DNA of 64,000 nucleotides from Scilla litardierei (GCA_030789695.1 CM061141.1:172312807-172376806), one strand, 5' to 3'. Positions 21,637 to 33,959 are shown, counted from the stretch's first letter. A program made the numbers and translations. Notes: generated by a model from the letters alone, not told the origin.

Positions 21637-23270
21637 TTCATTCTAGATTTTCCCCCGTGAAATCTTTATTCTCCAAAAAATTATTTCCACAACCAAATTC
21701 GGCGTTGAACAACAAATTTGGCACAGGCGCCTTCGACGCGGAATAACAAAGTAGCATAAAAAAATTTCGCGGGCATCTTCGGCGCGGGTGCAAATAACTT
21801 ATATATTACCCCTAGGGCACAGTTCATATAAGATATTACCCCATCAATAGCTTAGTTCCACCGTAAATTTTACTCATCCCAGAAAATCTAGTTCCTCCCA
21901 AATAACTTAGTTTCCACTAAAATTTAATACCTCAAAATTTAGTTATTCAACCCTTAAAATCGTGGATCCCCTAATTTTAAATAAACAACAATAATGAAAG
22001 CACAATATATGGACGTACCCATCGATTCTGCTCTACATATGCTAGAAGAGATCGCTACTAATGGCCTCAGATGATATGGCGGAGCCATGATTCTGGGTCA
22101 CTGATTGAAGTCGTACCTCACTGCAATCGAAAGAAGAGTTTTGTAGGACACAGACCGCCACAGACCGACCCATCTGTCTCGACGTAAGTACACGTAGTAG
22201 AACACGTACCCACATGACCCTTGTGTCTTGAATGTAACTGTTGAGCGACGCTCGAAAGTGTGTGACGATGGGTCATCTAGCCTAGGCACGTAGACCTATA
22301 GTCCATTATTAATAATCAATCATCCAATTAGTTTAGATACAGAGCCTACCTCCAAAAAATTTAATTCTAGACATGACATCGAAATAGACTTAGTTCATCC
22401 ATTTTGTTATCACACATATCAATCTATCCAGACAACTGAATGGTTGGTATTACCTATATCAATCTATCAAACCCCCCATTTCCCTCATTATGTTGAATTT
22501 ATTCACACTTGTATAAAGCAACAATCAGTTCGATCTCTTTTTAACATCATATAATGATCGCATATTGCTACTATTCATTAATCAATATTCGTGCTTTTAA
22601 ACTGTATAAATCTCTTTTTGTGGCTGTCTCAGGTGATAATGTTCTTATGTCTCGAGACAATGTCAAGGCTGCTTGGTTACCCTTGATTCTTTATAAACTT
22701 ATTCGGGTTTCTCCCCTAAAATAGCGACATCCTTATAAGGAACTAATTTTATAAAAATTTGCAAACCAGTTTGTGAATCAAAGTCCAGTTATTAGGAGAA
22801 TAATGAGTGATAAACATATGAGTTCATAATAGATAAAAAATTGAACTATGGGGGAAATTTTGTTCGCCTGAATAAAAACCCAATATAACAGAATGGCTCC
22901 AAATATTCATTACTTCTCATTAAAAGATTTTTTTCAATCATTACATCAAAAAAAAACCATACAATTAAATGCTAGCTGCTACCCTTCACATAAAAGAAAA
23001 TCAAAACAAAAGTTAAAAAGGAAAAAAAAGATTAAACCCCAACTCCAGCTGCTAATTGCAAGCCACATTCTAGCTTGCACCCTCTAATCCAAAAGAGAAG
23101 GATACATGGTGCTCGCCTTTCACCTAGTGAAAAAAGCACTGCATAAAAGGACACAACATACAGAAGGTGGATACATCTAATTAATTGTAATGAGGCAAAT
23201 AATGCTCCATCCCAACTTTCACATTCTCGCAAAAGTCTAAAATCAGCTGATTCTGTTTGAGTGCGGTGTT
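21637..23270 (-). other. Helitron 3' region without recognisable gene
   Basis: Mostly noncoding, with C/T-rich stretches. A 63-codon minus-strand frame at 22098-22289 (MPRLDDPSSHTFERRSTVTF...) is open but I do not recognise it. A plus-strand stretch at about 22615-22720 gives a short open run ending at a stop. Neither is convincing as a gene. Confidence 0.5.
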
Positions 23271-23370
23271 CTAGTTTTCATGGCCCAATGAAGATGGCAC
23301 TGATGAAAGGAGAGCAACCATGTAGAAAACATCCTCATCTGGAAGTACAACGAACGTTTTGTTATCCCAC
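23271..23370 (-). pseudogene. Captured terminal exon, gene unidentified
   Basis: Minus strand: a splice acceptor (TTAATGCAG, ending 23371) opens a frame WDNKTFVVLPDEDVFYMV, then ALLSSVPSSLGHEN and a TAG stop near 23271. It has the look of a last coding exon: acceptor, open frame with acidic and hydrophobic alternation, stop. I do not recognise the family. As the fragment nearest the Helitron 3' end it would supply the C-terminus of any chimeric product. Confidence 0.45.
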
Positions 23371-25061
23371 CTGCATTAAGAAACATAACTAAGAAACATA
23401 ACATTTAAATGTTCATAAATTTGGAGAGTACTATATCATGAATGCAATAATGATGCGGCATTGTCTCTGCTAAAATGAGAATATATTTTCCATAAGCTTT
23501 CTTGTCTTAGAATTTAAAGACATTATGAATCTGAGTTAATTAGAGTAACTATTTTCCACTACTTTCAACGAAGCAGAAGATGCAAGAAATCGAAAGGTAT
23601 CGTATATGCATATGCATATAATGTGACATATAACATAATAGCATACATATATGGCAGGTTGACTTGTTAAATATTGATCATAGAGATAAAATAATAGCAT
23701 ACATATAATTAAAATATGACATATAACATATAAAAGTGTCTAAGTTGAACTCTGAACTCATTTACAGAATAAAAAGGGTCAAGGAATAAACAGAAAAGGA
23801 CTCAAATATAAAAAGAGGATAGAAAGTATGAAAGGAAGGAAGGATCCAACTAAAGTAAAGAGCTTGATATATTTCAATATTTCTCTTCTATGTAAATTGT
23901 GTCTTAAAACAGAGTTTCATTTCAAAAAAAACCTAAAATAGGATGTAGTTTGTCATTCAGTAACAAAAGTCTATGGTAATAATTTACAAACAAACAAATA
24001 TGACCTGATCTAAGCAGTGTATTGCTACATGTTGGGAAACTAACTATGAAGTGTTTATGGAACCTTATCATGATGTAGAGTGCCATATTATTCCCACTAT
24101 AGTTGGCCCAAGAAACAGAAGATCATGAAATAGCATGTGAATGGTATAACTGAACAAAACAACCTGGACTCATGCTGATAAAGCCATAGATAAATTTCTC
24201 TATAATTTCTTTTGTTTTGCCTAGGGCAGAGATATTTAGTTCCATGGAAAGTTGCATCTAAGCATTGCAAGATTCTAACCCTTCATTTTCATTGCAAGTC
24301 ATCACCTTTCTGATGAACACCATGTGGCTTATGCACATATGCATATCTGACTCATGTATACACATTGGGACTACATTCATATATGAAAGAACTAATGTTT
24401 TTAGTAAAATGTTCTATAAAACAATAGTTTTTGTCAAGTGAGGGCAGAACATAGTTCATATGGTGCATATTTTTTACCTGAATAACAATGTGTATATTTG
24501 TTAAGTGTCAGACATGGTTGGACATGTGTGTCATCTCCGGATGTGTTGGACTCTGTAAATTTCGGTTGGAAGAAATGTCCTACATATCATAGTTGATGTT
24601 AATATGAGTTATTCTCCCTTTTGACAAATGCAAATAGTTGGATCATTTTATTTTTTCGGTACTGCTATAAAAAAAACCAATTGAATACACTTCTATGAAT
24701 CAAAAACATATCCATGTAGTAAAAACATGCATATATAACTGTCCTTTTGTCTAGGATTTGTTGCTGTGTGTATGATACCTCATGGTTGTGTCAGAATATG
24801 ACACTTGTTGATTATTGTTAAAGTCCTGGTTATATTAACTTAACTCATGATATCACCATTAAGAAAAGTGGTTATATGAAATTCAGGAACAAATATGTAT
24901 TGAGTGTTGTACATGCATATTGCTGCCGAACTTTATTTTGATATTATACTTACATTTATCCAAACTCAAATATAATCACACTCTTAAGACGATGTAATTA
25001 TAATCTACTACTGGACATTCTCAGAACTGGCGTAGGGCGAGAAAAACTTACAGTGCAATAC
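23371..25061 (-). other. AT-rich intron-like sequence in the Helitron
   Basis: About 1.7 kb with no frame or motif I recognise on either strand. Long runs of A/T and repeated catatat/gcatat words. Probably intron or intergenic DNA captured with the exons on either side. Confidence 0.55.
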
Positions 25062-25275
25062 CTGAATGATGTCACTTGCCTACCATCCATATTAACATGA
25101 TATCCTTCCATGCCCACACTCAATATCTTGTCTTCGACAAATGGATATGGCCCGTCAAAAGTAACCTTATTTGTTCTGCCAATTAACCGGTTCAACCACC
25201 AAGCCGTCTGAGATTCCTCCAAATGATCATCATCATCATCTCGGATCCACTTCTCACACTTCACTTGCCCATCAA
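25062..25275 (-). pseudogene. Captured exon of hydroxyproline O-galactosyltransferase (GALT, galectin domain)
   Basis: Minus strand, bounded by a good acceptor (TTGTCTTCACAG before 25275) and a donor (CAG/GTATTG at 25062). It encodes [46 protein letters not shown] and [16 protein letters not shown], the distinctive galectin-like part of plant Golgi GALT enzymes that add galactose to hydroxyproline of arabinogalactan proteins. Relatives have extra residues between the PYPF block and the GLEGYH block, so a few codons are deleted. The catalytic GT31 domain is absent. The frame itself is open. Same strand as the Helitron. Confidence 0.85.
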
Positions 25276-25934
25276 CTGTGAAGACAATTTGCCACGAAAA
25301 AATTTCAGCTTTGGCACTAAATTAAACTTAAAAAACTGGATGTAGCCTTGATTCATTATGAAACATTCAGATTTCAGATCACACTCATAAAAGGACAGGA
25401 ACTTAACGGTAAATTAGATTATTTCAATCTTGCCCATGACTGAAAATTAGATTATTATTTTTTTCTTTCCCCATCAAACAACTGAAATGGATAAACAGAA
25501 AAAGCCTCTAACATCAACTTAGGACTATCCTCCTACTAACCAAAATTTGATGTCTAATAAGAACCGTGATTAGATCAGTAGAAAAAAGAGTACTTTTATC
25601 ACTATGGATACATGACAGTTTTAATGCATTCATCTACACGGCAAAAAAACATGGATACATGACAGTTAAATGCATATAGATGAGCCACTGTCAAAAGCTA
25701 AAGAGAAAGTGTGATAATGTTCATCATGTTTCTTAAATTCTGTAACTTGTGTCCATGTTTTATGCGTCATGTTCATAACTGTCACAAACTACTCTTTATG
25801 TCAAAAGAAAACTGTCATCCAAATACAAAAAACTTTTTAGAGGGGAAGCGTCGACTTTCGACATTTTCATCTCAACATGCCAAAATAAATTAGGAATAAC
25901 CTTATTATAAGTTTGTATAACATTGTTGCTTTGC

Positions 25935-26010
25935 CAATCAGGCCCAGCTCAGGTGGTGAAGGTTTTAAGAGTGGATAGTGGGAAGTCCTCAGTTCAGGCC
26001 TTCGTACAAA
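25935..26010 (+). repeat. Possible tRNA-derived SINE head
   Basis: AGGCCCAGCTCAGGTGGTGAAGG resembles an A box (TRGCNNAGTGG class), and CAGTTCAGGCC about 45 bases on resembles a B box (GGTTCRANNC). The spacing fits a tRNA-like RNA polymerase III promoter. No flanking duplication was established. Confidence 0.35.
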
Positions 26011-26182
26011 AATTATAATATATTGCTTCTGACATATTGCTTTAAATTCATCAGCATTAGTGATGAGATCTTGGCACTGGGACTTCATATTTTACCCATG
26101 CACTGTTAACTGTTGGAAGTTTCCAAAAAAAATAAAGGAATAATATTTGAAGAGTAATGGAAAGAAAGGTAAACCATCAAAT

Positions 26183-26240
26183 GAGCTTGGCTAATGCGGT
26201 ACACCGCTTCATTTCAATGCAGGTGGATATGGTTCAATTC
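26183..26240 (+). repeat. Second possible tRNA-derived SINE head
   Basis: TGGCTAATGCGG (A box-like) and GGTTCAATTCT (nine of eleven matches to the B box GGTTCGANTCC) are about 35 bases apart, as in tRNA-like promoters. A T-run follows. Unrelated in sequence to the one at 25935. Confidence 0.4.
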
Positions 26241-27964
26241 TCCTTTTTTATAGTAGGCAATGCACAAAAATAGTTTGTTTATTTTTAAAATAATGAAACA
26301 GGATCCATTTTGCCATTCACAATACAGTAGGTGATATATCTTCATGCAGAATTTTCTGTCAAAAGAGTAACATGAGAAAAATCATAAAAAAGGTAAATAC
26401 ATGTAAATTAACCTGATATAGCTTCAGCAATTATCAGACATTAAGTCAATATGGAAAAAGAAATGATCCAACTAAGTATTTACTGCATAATCCATTTCCA
26501 ATTGATATCTCTTATATCCAAGCAGTATCCATTTCCAATTTTATTAAATATGGATGTGACTTTTTATTTCCAGACCATATCCATATCCATTATTGAAATG
26601 GGTACGTTAAATATCACTTTTGACCTAAATCAACCGTTAAACCTGAGGTGTTAACATATCTAAATCCAATCCTAAATCAGGTTCAAATGGAAGCCTACTT
26701 ATAAAATCTGTCATATCTGAATGCTTATGCCAGCACATTGTAGACATCTTTGAGAGAGATCATATTTGGAGAGAAAGGGAGAGAGATGAAAAGCAAGAGA
26801 GTTCCAGTTCCAGTGCCCTTGAGCTTTTATATATGCAGGGCTGCTTGAAGGGTAAGATGTGAGGGCAGTAGCAACAGAATGAACTAAATATCAAGTTGTG
26901 AGGAGTGTTTACCATTTTACTAAATATTACTGCAGTTTGTGTTTTATCACATAAATTACTGAAGTATGCAGAAGAAATAGAGTCACCGTTACCAATAAGA
27001 TTAAGGTATTAAGGTAGAGCAAAATGCATCACGATCAATTTTTAAAAATATAGATTTGGCAAAAGAGACGCCGGTAATAAAGCCAAATTCATCTTTCATG
27101 CAGAAGCCTAAAAGACTTGGGAAAAGTTTACTACATTGAGTAGTCAAATGGCAAATGATTGTATCAGGAGAAAGCTGAATATTTCTTTGCAAATTTCATA
27201 ATGTTGTAAGCTACAAAAGAAATATGTGAAAAAAAGATATGGTTGTTACTCAGTTTTATACAGGACATCGTATTAAAAGGTGTTGCCCTTCAAAGTCCAT
27301 AGAATGGTAGAAATATCAAATTTCAATTGTCAAAAAATCATAAAGTTCGATCAAAAAAATCAAAAAAGAAAGATTGTTTGTTTACTCAAAATTTCTCAAA
27401 ATTTCCTCAAATTTTCCTCAAAATTTTTTAGGGCTGGGACATATGAATCTTGGAACTCAAAATTAATTCTCGGATTTCAAATCCAGTACAACATGAGCTC
27501 TCAATTTATTATGATAATATCCAAGACTAAAAAGAAAATGTGTTCAGTTAGGGAAGGGACTGCATGCCTCGAAATATGTTTATCTTGAAACATCTCAGGG
27601 TTTAGGAAAATCATGAATATGAGAATATATGTAGATATCTTCTTAAACTTGCAGGTGACTCAAACCTGTCAGCTATATCAAATAAATAGTTGCAAATACT
27701 GAATATGAGAACATATGCATATATCAACTATATCAAATAAATAGCTAATTCTGGAAGAAGCTGTTCCCTATGATTGCTATATACTGAAAGAAGCAATCTA
27801 TAGATTGTAATCCTAAGTATATACTAACAGGTTGATATATGCAGATAGCAAGCTGTTACCTATGATTGCTACATATCATAATAAACATATGCATATATTA
27901 ACTATATCAAATAAACAGGTTGATATATGCAGTTATCTTCTTTTGTGTACCCCTCATCTTTACC

Positions 27965-28165
27965 TTCTATAGATTGCTTTCTTCACAACTTGGTGACTTC
28001 CCTATGCTTGCTTCCTTCACCTTCACGATTGATTGTTTCACCTTTGAAAATATATTGCCTTGGGAGTACTTGGTGGAAACCTTAGCTTTAGGAGCTTCGC
28101 CTACATCTTTTGCCTACTCAACCAGAGTTTTCTTTGAATTTGAGCCAAAAGAAGCATCAAAGAGT
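27965..28165 (-). pseudogene. Possible captured exon, unidentified, Lys/Ser-rich
   Basis: The minus strand gives an open stretch with KDVGEAPKAKVSTKYSQ, then IFSKVKQSIVKVKEAS and IGKSPSCEESNL before a stop. The Lys-rich, amphipathic composition looks protein-like and the strand agrees with the other captured exons, but I cannot name a family and the plus strand is also open here. Listed only as a candidate. Confidence 0.3.
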
Positions 28166-28524
28166 GTACATGAACAAAAGAAGCATCAAGTGAATTAGCA
28201 AAATAAGAGAAATGGTTGACCTGAGGTTTCCCTAAATTGACTTGAGCAATTGATTTGCCTGGTACAGTATTTTTGTGAAGTTATTCATCACTAAAAGTTT
28301 AAAACCAATGAACTGGAGTAGTATAATTCCAATTACCTGGTGCTTCAAGTAGCCTTTGATCTTGTTTGACTATCTCAAGAAGCTGGCACTTCTTCAGAGC
28401 CTGAATGTTACATTAAGTCAGTTGACATCCATAAGCACACCAATAGAAAACCAAAATTAATTTCAGGTTTACCTCCCAGATTTCGGAATCTGAATGTAGT
28501 TCTAGAGTATCCAAGTTTGTTAAA

Positions 28525-28692
28525 AAGCCATATGCTCTGAGGAGCGAGAACATGTAGACGACACCTATCCATTTGCTCACGCTGTTCACTGCATTGGCAT
28601 TGATCTGCTCAAGAACCCTCGTCAGGACCAACACCAGATTCACGTTGACCCCAAAGAATCCTAGCGTCGCCAAGCCTTGGTTCACTGGATTT
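28525..28692 (-). pseudogene. Captured exon of an NPF (NRT1/PTR family) transporter
   Basis: The minus strand encodes NQGLATLGFFGVNVNLVLVL, TRVLEQINANAVNSVSKW and IGVVYMFSLLRAYGF. This is the first-to-second transmembrane region of plant NPF nitrate/peptide transporters, which normally reads QGLATLAFFGVGVNLVLFLTRV then WTGTVYIFSLLGAF. One or two hydrophobic membrane segments are recognisable. The remaining ten or so segments are absent. The frame is open across the fragment and continues for some distance on both sides into intron-like sequence. Same strand as the Helitron. Confidence 0.85.
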
Positions 28693-29610
28693 TTGCAGGG
28701 CCACAACTCGTCAGAATGCAACACACCTATACATATGCAAATGTATACGCACACATATTCCTTGAAACTGACAGGATACATATCAAAATGACAAACTTTG
28801 CTGAGTTAGATATGGGATCACAATTCCAACTTTGCAGACAAAATTTCTATACTCACATATAAATATCAAAATCCTAAACTTCAAACAAATAAAAATGAAC
28901 AATCATAGCTCAAATCAAAATATGTAGAAGTTTGAAATTTAAGGATGCAAGTCATATTATCATCAAAAATTGCATAACTCACCGTTTTGAGTTTCTTTTC
29001 CTCCAGACCGATTGTACATGCATCTGGATGAACATCACACGTATCAGCTGGAAATTCCAAAACTTTTTGATCACATCCATTCCAAAAAGCTATCATGCGT
29101 ATATTCAAAACCTGAACATTCAATAATTCTCTATATCCTAAACTCATCCAGCTTGTTCTTTCGTAATAATAGAAAATAGGTGACTTGCTCATCACCAACA
29201 GCATTCCCATACATGAAACAAAAAGGCTATTGTTCTAATCCCGTATTTATTAAATATTTATTTCTCAAGCCTTACATATGATCCAGCCTTGCAAATAGCA
29301 TTAGATTTACAGAAAAGATCCGAAGAGCAAGCATGACATGATGTCGTTGCTCTGAGATTTGAGCACATAATCTATGTGCAGAAAAAAGCACACTGTTTAA
29401 GTTAGAAGAGCATTTGATATACAACTTGGGTTCTGTGTTCTAAACGGGGAAAGTGGTGGGTTAAATTTAAGTTAAAATGAATAGACCATAACAAATTTCA
29501 AGTCTGAACTAAAACGATAGTTAACTATTCCTCAAAAAAGATAAAAAAGAATAAAACATTACCCAATCAGAAAAACATCAAACTTGAGGAATGATTTCAA
29601 CTTCTTCGTT
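28693..29610 (-). other. Helitron interior between NPF and CPS fragments
   Basis: A 109-codon minus-strand frame at 28881-29210 reads through FWNGCDQKVLEFPADTCDV and TIGLEEKKLKTVSYAIF. It is open but I do not recognise it and do not claim it as a gene. The rest is AT-rich. Confidence 0.45.
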
Positions 29611-29926
29611 TCAAAGGTTGCAAACAGGATGGTTTCCTCCAAGATGCCCAAACTTCATTTTAAATGTCTTACAACCCAAAGCTTGCTTGAGCAACTGGTG
29701 ACCCATGCACATTCCAACATGGACCTTGCCAAATATAACATTACCGTATGGACGACATACGGGACGTGACAGTGTCTCTAGGGCCAGTGCTAAAAAGAAC
29801 ACCATCAGGTTTCATCTTCACTGTTTCTCCAACAGGCCATGTTGATGGCACAACTGTGATTTTACATCCATAAGATAACAAACGCCTTAAAATATTATGT
29901 TTGATCACAAAATCATATGCAACATC
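29611..29926 (-). pseudogene. Captured exon of carbamoyl-phosphate synthase small chain (glutaminase)
   Basis: Minus strand, opened by an acceptor (CTGTTGCAG ending at 29927). It encodes [51 protein letters not shown], then after two frameshifts [16 protein letters not shown] and [18 protein letters not shown], ending at a TGA (29611). This is the class I glutamine amidotransferase part of the plastid enzyme, which supplies ammonia for arginine and pyrimidine synthesis; the nucleophile Cys in CMGHQ is kept. The family reads GPGDP where this has GPRDT. The later catalytic His/Glu part is absent. Confidence 0.9.
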
Positions 29927-31175
29927 CTGCAACAGAAGGGGGAACACATACATAAATGGAATATTAATCTAGAAGCTTATCAAGTATAGAGATCCAAATT
30001 ACTGACTGAAATGTTCTGCCATGATTGTGACCATTGCTAAATTTACATTTTGAATCTGTTGCCACAGAGCATTCATTAGTTGATTCAAGGAATGGCAAAG
30101 ATCAACTATAGATCAACAGACAACATAACCTTGTCAATATTCAAGGAATGGCACAGAAATTGAACAGAATCCCTAGTTGATTCCTTTTGTCCCATATATA
30201 GATTGTTAGTCTATGATTGGAAAGGGTCGCAAAATCTGAGCAAATATCCCTTATGTCCCATATATAGATTTCTAAGAAGAATAGGATAACATACCTAATT
30301 CAGCGGTGAGGTGGAAGGATAGATAATCACCCACTCTACACATAGCTCCCAATGCTAAACTGTGATTGGATCAGCGATTGCAACTGATAGAACTGTCATG
30401 ATACTTCCCCCAGAATGGCACATACAAAGTTGAAGCCGAAATCTAAACCATATTTTGCCACCAACTGCACATGATAAAAGTATGTACTGCATAAGTAACC
30501 GGGGGGATTAGCATTGATAATCTAGAATATTACAATTCAATCAAGTATAGATCAGAAACGCAGAAGCCAAAATTAAACATGAATTACGGCGTCAACTATG
30601 CACCACTTAATCTCAGTATGAGAACAATATATTAGGCGCAAATCTAAAGCCGAAATGCAAAGTATAGGCTTTCACTTTGATGCCAAGACAGAATCAGATA
30701 ATTTAATACTATAATAAAGCATGTGACTATGGAAGTTGCACTTGTACTGGAGTTTTTCACTCAGTCGGAGGGATAACAAACAAATTAGTGCAAGACCCCA
30801 TTATATATAAACGTAAGTAAAGCAGTTTGAAAAAGTTGGACTAAAAAGAAAATGTCATATAAATAAACAAACAAAAGTGTAGAAATATAATTATGGAAAT
30901 TTTAGAAAAGAATAGGCATCAAATATGAAGGTAGAATAGCCCAGAACACCGACACATCTTCATCTTCATCTTCATTTTTACTTTTTCCTTTTCTGAATGC
31001 AAATTTTCTTTTGAATCATTCTTTTTCACTGCACCAACATAAAAAATCTTTTTCCCCTTCTACTCGCCTTTATTTTTATTACTACTATTATTTTTCAACA
31101 CCGTGATATTTCATATCCTCATCTTTTGCTATAATTCCTGTACAACTTCGCATATTTGTTTATCTTTCATCTTAC
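29927..31175 (-). other. AT-rich intron-like Helitron sequence
   Basis: No motif or family recognised over about 1.25 kb. The phrase CCCATATATAGATT is present twice (near 30190 and 30258), suggesting a small internal duplication. Confidence 0.5.
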
Positions 31176-31267
31176 CTTCCTAGGAAACATGATAGCATGG
31201 CAGGGTGGGAAGCTGCGACCACAGTCGGATCTTCATGTTCTGTACCTCCAAGATACACAATGTGCAC
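31176..31267 (-). pseudogene. Captured exon of a subtilisin-like protease (prodomain)
   Basis: A 92-bp minus-strand exon with both splice sites visible: acceptor AAGCAG before 31267 and donor AAG/GTAAGA at 31176. It encodes VHIVYLGGTEHEDPTVVAAS then HPAMLSCFLG, the start of the inhibitor I9 prodomain in plant subtilases, which typically reads VHIVYLGE..HDDPELVTASHHEMLSSLLGS. The exon border after LG(S) is also typical. The catalytic Asp/His/Ser parts are not present. The frame is open. Such proteases act in the apoplast; here only the prodomain piece survives. Confidence 0.85.
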
Positions 31268-32499
31268 CTGCTTGTGGGAAAAAAAATCCTGGTAAGAAAC
31301 AATCAGGCAGATGATAGAAAGGACAAATGCCGAGGGGACGACTCACATTACTGGCTTGTATAATAAGTTTGGAGCTGCAAATCAAAAGGCAGGCATAAAG
31401 AATGAGAGATATAACATGCATTCTCTTCAATTCACCCATAATGAAGGAACTAAGCAGTGGGACAGAGGAAATGATTCTTTGAAGATATGTAAAATGCCAG
31501 TGAAAATATAGCTTCTTCTTTCTAATCCCTGAAATTTTTTCAGTGACCCAGAAATAAATAAATTGTGTCCTCTTTAATTATGTTGCTTTATTGGTGAATG
31601 GATGGAAATAAAGTCTTGAAGCTCCATACTGCTAAAAACTTCTGTTATTGCAACACATTTAATTTCATTCTTTTTCTTCCCTCTCTTCATTCATTTAATT
31701 TCATTCAGTTTAAAAATTAACCTAGAGCTGCAAACTCAAAGCAACAAATGCTAAACGTGAATAAGATTCAGCTTCACAACATGTTCAATAAGTAGTTAAA
31801 CATATCCAAAGTTCAATACACATATTAACAAATACCAAAAGTTCAATCAAATCCTAATTCAATTCATGTGTAAGTTTCAATCAAATTCTCTCTACAGTTA
31901 ATGCATCCAATTTTCATTGCTACCTTTCCATCATGTATAAATATGGATGGCATTTTGTGATTAATAAGAATATATGAAAATGGATGTGTAACATAAATTA
32001 GAATGTTTGATGTGAAAAAGAAACATAAGAGTTAAGCAAGGTTGCTTGCATTATTACCCAAGATGCCGATAGTTTATACTTTAAATTGGAAGAGCCAAAG
32101 TCCAAATTGAAGATGCACACCAATTGATGTGATCTACTGTCCAAAATTTCCAAGGGTTTCACGGTGTATTATCCATGAATCAAGTGGCCACCAATGGAAT
32201 GCTTCAAAAGAATGTAAATTTGTTTAATTTGTGAGTGTCGGTGCATGATTAGAACACCAGAAAACCTTTGAAATTTTGTGCCTAATAGTAGAAAAATTGA
32301 ACAATGATGTTCCAATTCAAAGTAGAAACAGTTTGAAATTTTGTGAGTGTCGGTGCATGATCAGTACAAACAGTTTGAGTCTCCAAATTGAACAATGATG
32401 TTCCAATTCAAAGTAGAAAAATGCACATCATGGATACATCCAAATGTAGCCTACCTTAACGTTGAACATGTATGTTTCATAAATAGACATTTAAAATAC
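31268..32499 (-). other. AT-rich intron-like Helitron sequence
   Basis: About 1.2 kb with no gene recognised. A 25-base phrase (gttccaattcaaagtagaaa and neighbours) occurs twice near 32310 and 32400, with TTTTGTGAGTGTCGGTGCATGAT at 32230 and 32343, a local duplication of about 110 bp. Confidence 0.5.
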
Positions 32500-32699
32500 C
32501 TGAACGACAAAGTTCCGCCTTTCTCAATCCATAAACATGTCGGGTGCCCAGTTTGTCTTATCGCTTATTTTGTCCCTCACAGTGTTGTAACTCAGTTGAT
32601 CCCTGGAAGTAAAGCGATCAACTTCATTGAACCAGATACATGTGAAAAGGTTGGTAAGGGGAGTGAGCTCTTTGATGATCACAAAGCCTTCAGGCACAT
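32500..32699 (-). pseudogene. Captured exon of a DUF616 (MUCI70/TOD1-like) protein
   Basis: A 200-bp minus-strand exon with acceptor CTGTTCTGTAG (before 32699) and donor CAG/GTATTT (at 32500). It encodes VPEGFVIIKELTPLTNLF, TCIWFNEVDRFTSRDQLSY, NTVRDKISDKTNWAPDMFMD, a TGA stop, then ERRNFVVQ. This is highly like plant DUF616 proteins, which normally have a Cys codon (MFLDCERRN) where the TGA stands, so a single TGC/TGT-to-TGA change breaks it. The family is Golgi-associated and includes MUCI70 and TOD1. The plus-strand frame at 32395-32724 is a shadow of it. Confidence 0.85.
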
Positions 32700-33184
32700 C
32701 TACAGAACAGCAGAAAGAAGATGAATTAATTTAGGACATGAAATGCATGTAAAATCCAATATTAATTTAAATATTTTCAGACAGAAAAAATTGAGGAAAC
32801 TGAGAATTCCCTTTAAAAAGAAAGAAAAAAGTTGAGCAAAAAGACACATGTGTTTGAATTAGATTGAAGCAAGAAAACCAAAATAAATGTTTTTGAAAAC
32901 CTCAATATGAGTTCTAACTTCCGCTTCTTGTTTTCATTTTCAATTCTTCTTTTCTGTTCACCCAAAGAAGGATCGATTCCAATTCAAGAAAATCGGCATG
33001 ACAAATATAAAAGTGCAAATTTTAACATATGCCCGGCTATTCTAGCTAACATGAGTGGGATCCCCTGATGAAAAATCCAATGATATGTTATTAGGCATGC
33101 ATTTCTTTTATCAAAGCAAAAAAAATTCTCTAAGAAGAAGTCAATTGTTTCAATCATATGCAAACTCTCAAGAGTTAGGAATTC
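32700..33184 (-). other. AT-rich intron-like Helitron sequence
   Basis: Nothing recognised on either strand. A/G-rich near 32800-32900. Confidence 0.5.
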
Positions 33185-33480
33185 AGTTTTGAATCGGTTG
33201 TTGCTTCATCAATGACAAATATTCTGCTCATCATCAAGAATGCTCTTCCAAGGCAAAAAAGCTCTCTACCCAACACTCCAGTTTCCTCCATTTTCAACGA
33301 CTGTAAGAAATTCCACATCAATAAATGGACTAAATCCTTCTTCTAGTTCAAAGCCTTTATCAAGGTGAATACATATAGTGCTCTGACAAAGGGTGGTCAG
33401 CATGTCTTACCCATCGAATCTAGCTTATTATCACTTATGCGGCTCATTTCACCAAGTTGACATTTATCTAGAACCTGGAT
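33185..33480 (-). pseudogene. Captured two-exon fragment of an ABCC (MRP-type) transporter
   Basis: Minus strand. Exon A (33411-33480) encodes LDKCQLGEMSRISDNKLDSM; a 110-bp intron follows (33301-33410) with GTAAGA donor and TTCTTACAG acceptor; exon B (33185-33300) encodes VVENGGNWSVG then, one frame over, RELFCLGRAFLMMSRIFVIDEAT. Splicing places LDSM directly before VVENG, as in plant ABCC second nucleotide-binding domains. The signature region normally reads NWSVGQRQLFCLGR, so the Gln after Gly is lost (stop/frameshift at TAG). The Walker B-like FVIDEAT is recognisable. The intron shows that genomic DNA, not cDNA, was captured. Confidence 0.88.
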
Positions 33481-33959
33481 ATTGTAAAATGTTTGTAAAG
33501 CTTGTTATAATGAGATCCTAAAAATAAATTTGGTATAATGAGATAGTTGCCTAAAGTTGGATGTTAATGCATTTGCTAAGATAGAACTGATAAATATTTA
33601 AATACTGTCCAAATCGTTACGCTGAATATAGGTCTTAACTGTTTTGCAATTCAAGTGAACCTGTTATGCCTTTGATTTTTCCTTATAGGGCTTAACCAAA
33701 ACCCGAGCTCCACAGTAAATTGGATTCCTATTCTACAGAATCATATTAACAGTCTCCGCATACACAAAGCTCACAAACCCAAACATCCTCTTCTACTGCA
33801 AAGGGATCCTCTCATTGCGAACATGCCCATAAAAAGTAAGCTCAAGATGTGGGGGAAATGAGGGTACTCACTCTATGTGTTTGTTATTCCAGAGGATTGA
33901 GTAAGAGTGGAAATCTGCAGAGTGATAAAACCAAAACTGCAGAAAGTTGCTAGAATTGT
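33481..33959 (-). other. AT-rich Helitron sequence between ABCC and PWI fragments
   Basis: No motif or frame that I recognise. Confidence 0.5.

Larger units (their letters stand above)
25276..27960 (-). other. AT-rich Helitron interior with possible SINE-like insertions
   Basis: No gene recognised. Two places resemble tRNA-type promoters (about 25935-26005 and 26183-26235, listed separately). Frames at 25867-26088, 27001-27192 and 27280-27588 have no family resemblance that I can see. A purine-rich AGAGAGA stretch lies at about 26750-26800. Confidence 0.5.

Noticed and set aside
22098..22289. 63-codon minus-strand frame as a gene
   Set aside because: Unrecognised and short, without supporting context.
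28881..29210. 109-codon minus-strand frame as a captured gene
   Set aside because: No family resemblance, no splice borders found; kept only as a remark.
32395..32724. 109-codon plus-strand frame
   Set aside because: Antisense of the DUF616 exon, whose minus-strand match and splice sites are far stronger.
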